Below, piece after piece: positions 56,718 to 64,000 of a stretch of 64,000 nucleotides of DNA. Each line of letters opens with the position of its first letter. The first letter of the stretch is position 1. A program made the position numbers and the translations under genes. The notes under the pieces were generated by a model. The model was given only the letters and a program-made list of their open reading frames with translations. It was not told the origin of the DNA and made no database searches. This stretch comes from JAPPLB01 sp965206655 (GTDB lineage Bacteria; Acidobacteriota; Terriglobia; Bryobacterales; UBA6623): assembly GCA_965206655.1 (NCBI GenBank), contig CBDBKC010000010.1, positions 1 through 64,000 of the forward strand. Reading direction: 5' to 3'.

Positions 56718-59091
56718 CTACATCGCAAACGAGTACCAAAGCCCGATCCGAATGTCGAAGTAGTTCGGCCGGTACGGATTCCCCATATTCTCCAGGTAGA
56801 CACCTCGCACGACGCTGACCGAGAAGTCCATCGGTGGGGAAACGCCGGGGATTCGCATTCGAAATCCCGGCCCGGTTTCGAAGTAGTTGGCCCAGTACGA
56901 ACGGTTGGCGTCAGATGTGAGATTGAGGTTCCAGAAGACCTGCGCGTTCAGATCGCCTCGCGGCCGTAGCCGGTAGCCGGGCTTCAGTTGCAGGTAGCCG
57001 ATGACGTTGTCGTTGAAGCGGCTTAAGTAGACGCCGTCGACATTGGCTTCGATGAAAGCGCCGGGCCGCGGCGAGCCCAGAGTCGGCCCCCACGCGCGGA
57101 ACAGGTTTGCACCGCCGCGGTAGTCGGGGCCGACTCGTGGGACGTCGGGGGGACGATCAGATAGATAGTTGAAGGCCTCGCCGGCCTCCGCCCAGAACGT
57201 CAGGCCGTGGCGGGTCGACGTGCGGAGCCCGACACCGGCGATCACGGAGCTTTCCGAGAGAAACTGCGGCAGCGGATCACCGCTTTGCCGGCGGGCGTCG
57301 CCCACAAACCGCAACGAGAGATACGGGCGTACGGGTAGGCGGTCGAACCGGAACTCTGTCTTGATCTGGGCGTATTGAAAAGCGTCTTTGAAGCGACTTG
57401 AGAAGAAGGGGAACATCCAGGCGGTTGTGGTCACGCGCCGGAACTGTCCGACAAGGTTGTCGTAGCTCTGGCGGCCTTGCCCGGCAATAGCGGCGTTGGA
57501 ACTTGTTGAGGCGCGCTGGAACCAGCGCAGGGCTTCGCGGTCTTGCTGGAGCAAATTGTGGACGATGCCGAGCTTGAGGGCGACTGCGTCGTCATCGGGG
57601 TCGAGCTTGTACGCTTGCAGGAGCTGTTCGCGCGCGTCTCTGAGATAACTTGCTTCGAGACTGCGCTCGCCCAACTCACGGTGGGGCCGCGCTCGCGCTG
57701 AGTTGATCTCTTGGAGTTTCTCGCGTGCTCGCCGTGCGACGTCTTCGTCCGTGCTGTTGCGGGCGCGTTCGAGTAGCTCGACGGCCGCCGATTCATTCTT
57801 GCGCTCCAGATAAAGAAAAGCGAGTTGCGCCGCCGCCAACAAGTCGTCGCTGTCTTGCTGGACTACCAGTTCGAACTCCTTGCGCGCTTCTTCCGCATTG
57901 CCGACGGTGAGCCAAAGGTAGGCGAGATCCCGGCGCAGCGCGGTGTCTTGCGGATTCAGCTCGAGCGCGCGCCGGAACTCGGCCGCGTATGGGTGGCGCT
58001 GCGGCAGGTGGTCTTTTGCCTCTTCAGCGATGCGGATTTCATCGGACCGCGAGGCCAGAAGCCAAGCGCCCGTGGCGCCGTCGCTGTCGCCCGCGGCTTG
58101 GCGGGCGTCGGCCAGCTTCAGTAGGATCGGGTCTCGTGATTGTTCCGATGGGATGAGCCATGCCGCCAGATAGCGTTCGACGGCGCGTTTGGGTCGGCCG
58201 TGTTTCTCGTAGAGAGTGCCGAGTTCGAGTTGCGCCGAGCGGTTGACAGGATCGTCCCGGATGACGGCTTCCCAACGTGCGATCTCGTGGGTCAACTCTT
58301 GGTCGATGCGATCGTATGTACCGCGGGCCGTCGCGGCTACCCGCGGGTCGGTACTTGTACGCAAGCGCCCGAACGTTTCGAAGGCCCGCGCTTGTTCGCC
58401 GATCTCGTAGAGTAGAAAGGCGAGTTCGAGCGCGGTATGGCCATCTTCCGGAGAGAGGCGGACGGCGTGCTCGAACATTTCGCGCGCCCATGTGGCCTCG
58501 CCGATCTTGAGATAGGTATAGCCGAGTTCCTTGCGAATCGACGCGGTTCGCGGAGACTGCTTTACGGCATCCTGGAAGCGCAAGATGGCCGTTTCGTAGT
58601 CTTTGGCGGCGAGCGAAGCGTATGCAAGTGTTAGCGGTTTCGCTGTTGGATCGCCCGGGGTGGCCGCACCCGATGGGTGTTCGAGTTCACGAAGGCCTTG
58701 GCGTCCGACTGCTCGAAGGTTCCCGTCATCGGATTGAGCCGCTGCCGCGAACCACGACTTGGCTCGCTTAAGATCGCCCCGTGCGCTGGTAAGAGAAGGC
58801 GAGATCGAGCACGATGCGAATATCGGGCGGCGTATGGACGAGAACTTGCTCGAAGACTTGCTGTGCCTGCCCCTCCTGGCCGGTTCGGAGGTAGGCATAA
58901 CCGAGTTCGCGCCACGCGGTTTCGCCCCGAGGACGCCCCTCCGCCGCAAGCTGGAACCAATGCACCGCACCGTCATCGTCGCCCGCACGAAGCGATCGAT
59001 AACCTTGTTCGAGTGGATCGGGAGCGGGATCCGAAATCTGCGCGGCTAGCGGTAAGCAGGCCAGCACGGCGAGCCACAGTAAGGCCGCCAC
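56718..59091 (-). pseudogene. TPR outer-membrane porin (NfrA/PgaA-like), one-base frameshift
   Basis: Full length is about 790 codons. GTG 59091 opens a signal peptide (LLWLAVLACLPLAAQ) and TPRs. The frame breaks after DIRIVLDLAFSYQRTG, in a run of four G (plus-strand CCCC 58777-58780), and resumes one base later as GDLKRAKSWFAAAAQ. With GGG instead of GGGG the protein is continuous. More than ten TPRs fill the middle. The last 200 residues are a beta-barrel ending in the aromatic signal LWYSFAM, with NfrA/PgaA-like strands. Predicted role: exporting a polysaccharide. The indel could be a sequencing error, decay or phase variation. Confidence 0.75.
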
Positions 59092-59404
59092 GGCGTTCGT
59101 CGGAGGGAGTTTCTATAAGACCATAGGCTTTCTCGAAATGCAAGTGCCTGTGTGCCTGTGGGTAAGATGCGAGCGAGTCTATTTCCATTGGTATCGAAGC
59201 AGATTGCGGGCCGCCGCAGTCTGAACGCGCGACAGAATGTCGGCGACCCGGGATCAGGACGTGATTCTGGGGCCCTTTGCGCCGGGGATGCCGGACGAGC
59301 CAGTGAAGCCGGAAGCGAGTTGGCATCACCTGCAGCAGGCGTGCGCGTTGCGGAAGCAGGGTGGGTGAATGGGGGAACCCCCAGAGGCCGCACATCCGGC
59401 GATC
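59092..59404. other. Intergenic stretch between porin and sulfatase genes
   Basis: About 310 bases. It contains a short repeat (GTGCCTGTGTGCCTGTG near 59149) and no supported gene. It probably holds the promoter of the minus-strand porin gene, although I could not identify clear boxes. Confidence 0.5.
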
Positions 59405-60979
59405 TCACGGTTTGCGTGAGACGAGGAATTCAAGAAAGGGCGCGAGCGTTTTGCCGGACAACTCTTGACCGCTGACCAACTTGATGAAGTCTCCCTCCGG
59501 AACATCGGGCTTTTCGCCATGGTATTCCAAGGCGTCGACCGCGAGGGTCAACAAGCCGGCGTGCTCCTCAACGATGCTACCCGACGGCGATCCGGGTGGT
59601 TTCACCGCGAAGAGAATCGAGTGCGACTCAAGAATCTTCCGCTGCGGTTGGGGTCATCGGGATGGTCTAGTGTCCGGCTGCCGTGATCCCCGTGAACGAT
59701 GACGAGCATTGAGTCGAGCAGGCCCGCTTCCGACAGCCGTTCGAATAACTCGTCAAGCATGCCATTTAAGTACAGCACCTGTTGGGCGTAGCCGCGGTGG
59801 TCCGCATAGTAGTCATTGGTCTCTTCGTTGAATGTGACGCCGCCCGTATTCCCCCGCCATTCGGTGACCGGAAGCACACCGTCGGGATCGTAGACGTAGG
59901 GATCATGCGGAATCAGGAAGTGACCGAGATGCACAACTGAATCGGCTCCCCTGAGCACGTCATTCAACAACATTTGCCACGGTTCGGTAAACGAGAAGGT
60001 CGACAGCACGGCCTTGTGGTATCGAGGCCACACTTGGCCCGTGACAGCGCCCAATCCGCCGAAACTGGCATTTGCCTGGGCGGCGGCGATAGCAAAAAAG
60101 CGGTCTTGCCAAGGCATCGTGACGCTCTTGAGGTTCCCAATGCTGTTGCCGGGGTACTCGACGCATTGGCGCACCTGTGTGGGTTTTCCGCACAGAGGGA
60201 AATAGTCTGTGTAGTAAGCGTTTCGCCGATAGCCTCGGGCGGCGAATAGATCATAGAGTTCGCTTGTTTTCGGGCTGGTCTCGCGGGACTCCGAGCCAAG
60301 TCGGCCCAGGCTGAGGAGGCTGGAGAGCGTCTGTACCGTATAGGAATAGTTACTGTAGGCATTCTCATGGATCGTGAAGCCGTATTTCAGAAATGTGTTT
60401 CGAGTGGATTCCGCCGCCAGGACCGACAGCTCGAAGCCTGCAGGGAATCCGGGGCGGGCGCCCCATGTAGGCGTCGAGTATCAGATAGAGCACTGCGCGT
60501 GGGCGCTGAGAACCTGCTGGCGTCGTCGCGGCCGGCGCACCTTCGAAGCTGTATCGGCGGAGCTTGCTCGGTGAGATCAAGCCCTCGACGATACCCGTCG
60601 AGAAAACCGCCAACTGGAAAACGAGGAGAATCCGATAGAAGTTCTCCCTAAGAAAATAGCGGAGCCCGAGCAAGCACGTAGCCAGGATCAAAGCCGACCA
60701 GCGCATCCGAGCGGATTCGAACACCGGCAGAGCAGCTTGGAGCTGAGGTGCGTAGGCAAGAACAAGCACCACGATCCCGCAGAAGTCGAAAAGTCGGGGC
60801 CGGCGGCTGATCCCCGCAATGAGCAGGCTTAGCGAGAGAGGGACTCCGATTACAACCACGACTTCGATTCGGGGAAGGAGGTACTCGTTGTAGAGCAGGA
60901 ACTGCAAAACCGGGAGAACGAGGACAGATGCGAGAACGCTGGATCGACCGACCCACTGATTCAGGTCTAAGGAGAGCAT
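59405..60979 (-). pseudogene. Membrane-anchored sulfatase/phosphotransferase-type protein, two frameshifts
   Basis: ATG 60979 (MLSLDLNQWVG) opens several transmembrane helices, then a sulfatase-fold domain: metal Asp in LYLILDAYMG, nucleophile region NAYSNYSYTVQT, GHFLIPHDPYVYDPDG, metal pair in IVHGDHGSR. Two one-base indels interrupt it. There is an extra G in a run (plus CCCC 60461-60464), where DAYMGARPGFPAG would be continuous. A G is missing near 59639, where NRSGKILESHSILFAVKPPG would be continuous. All three pieces align in order to the stop at 59405. Relatives modify LPS or polysaccharides by transferring or removing charged groups. Confidence 0.75.
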
Positions 60980-61294
60980 CGGGCGGCGCCCCCCTGCCGC
61001 GGCAAGACGCCACGAGCCTGCCGAAGGATCGGGACTGAGCGTCGTATGTCTTCCTCCTTGTCGAATCCGCACGCGGGTCACTCTACCATGCCCCGACGTC
61101 CCTGCTCGGCCACGTTGCCGGGCGGTGCGCCTGATGCTGCGCGATTTCCCGCGGGCCACGGCCTTTCGGCGGACCCGGAGCAACTCGGTGAGGGGGAATG
61201 GGTGCGGCGTATAGCGCCGAGAACACGAAACTCAAGCACCACGTTGCGCTTGTAACCTGACGATGGAATTCGGGACAATGGCCGCTGGGTTCCC
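60980..61294. other. Divergent intergenic region
   Basis: About 315 bases between the divergent sulfatase and ceramidase-like genes. It presumably holds both promoters. No hairpin or gene was recognised. Confidence 0.5.
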
Positions 61295-62689
61295 ATGAAG
61301 CTAACCACTCCTTCACGTCGTGACTTCCTTGCGTCGACCGCACTGGCGGGACTGACGCTTTCCTCGTGCGGCGGTCCCCGGATGCCGAGCTACTTTCTGT
61401 CTTTGTTCGAGGCGGATGTGACGCCGCCGGCGGAGGGGCATCCGTTCCTGGCCGGGCGGGTTTCGCGATCTGTCGTTGATCCCCTTTTCGTGCACGGCTT
61501 TGTGTTGCAGGGGGCGGGGCAGCCGATCGTTTTGGGTGCCGTGGATTGGTGCGAGATTCGTAACGAGTCGTACGAGGCGTGGCGGTCGAAGCTGGCCGAG
61601 GCGGCGGGAACGGTGAAGGAGCGGGTGCTGGTTAGCTGCATTCACCAGCATGATGCGCCCTACACGGACCGCGTCGCTCAGGGCTATTTCGAGAAGCACA
61701 ACGTGCCGGGAGCGATCTGTGTCCCTGAGTTTGAAGACAGGATGATTGAGCGGGTGGCGTCCGCCGTGAAAAGTAGTCTGGACGAGCCGCGGCCGATCGA
61801 CCGTATCGGGCTGGGGCAGGCGAAGGCGGAACAACTTGCGTCCAACCGCCGCTACGTGCGGGACGACGGTACGGTGTCGTGGGGAAGGGGCAGCACGACC
61901 CGCGACCCGGCGATTCGTGCGCTTCCGGACGGCATCATCGATCCGTATGTGAAGACGATCAGCTTCTGGTCGGGTGATGAGGCGCTGGCGGCGTTGAGTT
62001 GTTATGCGACGCATCCGATGAGCCACTACGGAGAGGGCGATATCTCGGCGGATTTCGTGGGGATGGCGCGGGCTCGGCGGCAGAAAGATACGCCCGGCGT
62101 GAAGCAGATTTACGTGTCGGGGTGCAGCGGGGATGCGACGGTCGGCAAGTACAACGACGGGAGTAAAGAGAGCCGGCCGATTTTCGCCGAACGCTTGCAC
62201 AAGGCGATGGCCGCCGCCTGGGAGGCGACGGAGACGTTTCCGATTGAGGAACTTGAATTTCGCAACGTCCCACTGCGTATGGCGCCTCGGGAATCGCCGG
62301 GCTATTCGTTGGACGAGTTCAAGAAGACAATTGCCGATGAGTCGGCGGAAGCCATAGACCATACAACCGCTGCTTTGGGACTGAGTTGGCGGGAGCGATA
62401 CGACGCGGGACATGCGATTGATGTTCCGGCGCTGGACTTCGGGCGGGCGCAGATTGTCCTCATGCCGGCGGAGTCGTTCGTGCAGTATCAGCTTTGGGCG
62501 CAGGAGATGCGGCCGGATTCATTCGTGATGGTGGTGGGCTATAGCGAATGCGCTCCGGGGTATATCCCAACCGCGAAGGACGCCGAGGAGGGATACAACG
62601 ATCACTACTGCTGGGTGGCGTTTCCGGAGTGTGAGGATGCGATGCGGGAGGTTCTACGAGCGGCGTTGGGGGCGGACGCGAAGGGTTAG
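61295..62689 (+). CDS. Tat-exported neutral/alkaline ceramidase-like lipoprotein
   Basis: 464 residues. The N-terminus SRRDFLASTALAGLTLSSCGG combines a twin-arginine motif with a lipobox (LSSC), suggesting a Tat-dependent lipoprotein. The rest matches the neutral/alkaline ceramidase N-terminal domain family: FLAGRVSRSVVDPLFVHGFVLQ, ERVLVSCIHQHDAPYTD (the His pair is a likely metal site), SCYATHPMSHYGEGDISADFVG and VSGCSGDATVGKYNDG. True ceramidases have about 650 residues and a second domain, which is lacking here. The substrate is therefore uncertain: lipid amide or another ester/amide. Monocistronic. Confidence 0.8.
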   Translation: MKLTTPSRRDFLASTALAGLTLSSCGGPRMPSYFLSLFEADVTPPAEGHPFLAGRVSRSVVDPLFVHGFVLQGAGQPIVLGAVDWCEIRNESYEAWRSKLAEAAGTVKERVLVSCIHQHDAPYTDRVAQGYFEKHNVPGAICVPEFEDRMIERVASAVKSSLDEPRPIDRIGLGQAKAEQLASNRRYVRDDGTVSWGRGSTTRDPAIRALPDGIIDPYVKTISFWSGDEALAALSCYATHPMSHYGEGDISADFVGMARARRQKDTPGVKQIYVSGCSGDATVGKYNDGSKESRPIFAERLHKAMAAAWEATETFPIEELEFRNVPLRMAPRESPGYSLDEFKKTIADESAEAIDHTTAALGLSWRERYDAGHAIDVPALDFGRAQIVLMPAESFVQYQLWAQEMRPDSFVMVVGYSECAPGYIPTAKDAEEGYNDHYCWVAFPECEDAMREVLRAALGADAKG

Positions 62690-62790
62690 GAGCTGCGGGC
62701 ACGGCATGCCGTGCCCCTACGTTTACTTCTGGGAGGTTGCGTGCCGAGACCGATCATTCCAATGCGCAGAGCATTGGTTTTGGTGCATGG

Positions 62791-63726
62791 CTAGTTCGTG
62801 AGTTGGACGGGCGATACGAAGTCATCGGGTTTGACGGCCAGCAGGGACGCCTCGAGCTTGTTGACGACCTTCTCGGCGGTGTTGCCGATGAGCAGGCCGG
62901 AGATGCCGGACCGCGCGACGGTGCCCATCACCACCAAATCCATTTTCTTCTGGCGAACGATGCGCGGGATCACGACGGCGGGGTCACCTTTGACGATGTG
63001 GATGAATCCTTGCCTCAACTCTACGCCGAGGCCGGCCAGGAAGGTTTTCAATTGATCGCGGCAGAGTCTCTTTTGCTCCTCAATGTAGATGTCGAGTTCT
63101 TTTCGGCGTAGCCCGGTGTGCCCACTGAGCGGACCCTCGACGAACGCGTTCCAAGCATGGACGACGTGTAAGTCGGCTTTCTCCCAGATGGAGAGGGAGG
63201 TGGCGAGTTGCATCACGTTGGCATTGACCGCGTCGCGCGCGGCGTCTCCCGGAACCGGGTCCACGCAAGCCAGGACGCGTTGGCGGCGGCGCGCTTGGCT
63301 GGGGCGCACTAACTCGACCGGGCAGGGGCAGTTTCTCAGCAGCTCCATGGCGGTGGAGTCAACCTGGTGGAGGAGCCCCCGCAGATGCACGGTCTTCATG
63401 ACCAAGCTGTGGTTGTTGCGCACGACTTCGCGGACGATCTCGACGAAGGGTTTGCCGAAGAGTATTTCTACTTCCGTCTTGATGCCGGACTGCTTCGCTT
63501 TGGCAAGCTGCTTCTCGAGGACCTCTTTCTTTTTTTCGGCGATGACGCTGGGCACGATCCATGGCGGCGGGTTGAAGCGGGGATGGAGCAAGGGTTCGTC
63601 GGGGACGACGTCGACGACTTTGAGCCGGGCGCCTGTCGCGGCGGCGAGTTTCTCGGCGCGGCGGAGGGCGTGGTACTTTCCAGTCTCGGTGCTTGCGTAG
63701 ACCAGGATTTTCTTGAATCGTTTCAT
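62791..63726 (-). CDS. Universal stress protein with two UspA domains
   Basis: About 311 residues. ATG 63726 (MKRFKKILVYASTETG) has AGGA seven bases upstream. An alternative ATG at 63753 adds nine residues. The first Usp domain runs to about residue 140. The second has DLVVMGTVARSGISGLLIGNTAEKVVNKLEASLLAV, with the nucleotide-binding G-x2-G-x9-G-[ST]-like pattern. A tandem arrangement as in UspE suggests a cytoplasmic stress or membrane-energy regulator. The gene is divergent from the SDR gene. Confidence 0.9.
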   Translation of the reverse strand: MKRFKKILVYASTETGKYHALRRAEKLAAATGARLKVVDVVPDEPLLHPRFNPPPWIVPSVIAEKKKEVLEKQLAKAKQSGIKTEVEILFGKPFVEIVREVVRNNHSLVMKTVHLRGLLHQVDSTAMELLRNCPCPVELVRPSQARRRQRVLACVDPVPGDAARDAVNANVMQLATSLSIWEKADLHVVHAWNAFVEGPLSGHTGLRRKELDIYIEEQKRLCRDQLKTFLAGLGVELRQGFIHIVKGDPAVVIPRIVRQKKMDLVVMGTVARSGISGLLIGNTAEKVVNKLEASLLAVKPDDFVSPVQLTN

Positions 63727-63875
63727 CGTGTGTCCTACCTTGATCTTCGCCATGACGTGTTCCGCGGGTCAAGCGGACTTCCCCTGGAAGAAGAATCGGC
63801 GGCGGAGCGCGGAATCTTGCGGGCTGGGTGGTAGTTTGTCTCGTCGAACCGCTCGGTATTCTATAGTGATTGCCC

Positions 63876-64000
63876 ATGACGACTGAATCATCCTCTTCGA
63901 ACCAACCGGTAGCGATCGTGACCGGCGGGAGCCGCGGTATCGGGCGAGCGATCGCCGTCGACTTAGCGCGGACACATCGCGTGATCGCCACCTACCGGGG
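63876..64000 (+). CDS. Short-chain dehydrogenase/reductase, N-terminal part only
   Basis: ATG 63876 is followed by a Ser/Thr-rich start and the NAD(P) motif VAIVTGGSRGIGRAIAVDLA, the classical TGxxxGIG of SDR enzymes. Only 41 codons are visible before the window ends, so the catalytic YxxxK and the substrate cannot be judged. Transcribed away from the Usp gene. Confidence 0.88.
   Translation, partial: MTTESSSSNQPVAIVTGGSRGIGRAIAVDLARTHRVIATYR

Overview
The window looks like a chromosomal segment of a Gram-negative Acidobacteriota, most likely close to Bryobacterales/Solibacter. This placement is an inference from gene content: a DUF1549/DUF1553 plus DUF1501 pair, a TolB-like/TPR signalling protein, an S46 peptidase, several Tat-exported enzymes, lpxA and lpxD, and GluRS and GlnRS encoded back to back. 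Most genes are intact and housekeeping-like. At least five loci are broken by an insertion, a nonsense codon or single-base indels.

Layout. 1-1 kb: the edge of a small peptide gene with a double-glycine leader, and a histidine-kinase-type ATPase domain. 1.1-4.3 kb: gltX and glnS, overlapping. 4.4-11.3 kb: exported proteins (SelA-fold PLP protein, DUF1549/1553 cytochrome-type protein, DUF1501 protein, beta-propeller). 11.4-19 kb: a Tlc-like nucleotide carrier, a zinc-ribbon mini-protein, a flippase, a PQQ-type propeller, an OmpA-type protein and a membrane glycosyltransferase. 19.2-24.6 kb: an ilvB-ilvN-ilvC-cimA operon for branched-chain amino acids, preceded by an attenuator-like leader. 24.7-29.7 kb: a MITE-like element, a BON-domain protein, an AMP-dependent synthetase with an in-frame stop, and a TolB-like/TPR regulator. 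29.8-33.7 kb: a mobile island in which an IS630 element (with a -1 frameshift signal) sits inside cdd next to an IS6 remnant and a decayed IS5 element, bounded by tRNA-Val.

33.8-38.2 kb: truB, a MobB-like P-loop gene, lpxD, an S1/P1 nuclease and lpxA. 38.2-44 kb: S46 peptidase, thioesterase, small unknown proteins and a two-domain DUF507 protein whose 3' end is the first unit of a 111-bp tandem repeat. 44.5-48.3 kb: a xylulokinase and an M28 peptidase. 48.4-51.5 kb: a complete group II intron abutting the tail of a hydrolase gene, then about 1.1 kb of non-coding sequence with inverted and dispersed repeats. 51.5-54.7 kb: S9 peptidase, surE and a MerR regulator. 54.7-61 kb: a putative exopolysaccharide export/processing cluster (TPR outer-membrane porin, glycoside-hydrolase-like protein, membrane sulfatase-type protein). 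Two of its genes carry single-base indels in short G runs. 61.3-64 kb: a Tat-exported ceramidase-like lipoprotein, a double Usp protein and the start of an SDR gene.

The candidates most worth following are the TPR-porin/hydrolase/sulfatase cluster (54.7-61 kb), the double-glycine peptide at the left edge, the nested IS island in cdd, the ilv attenuator, and the dispersed repeat family shared by 27.7, 44.1 and 51.15 kb.
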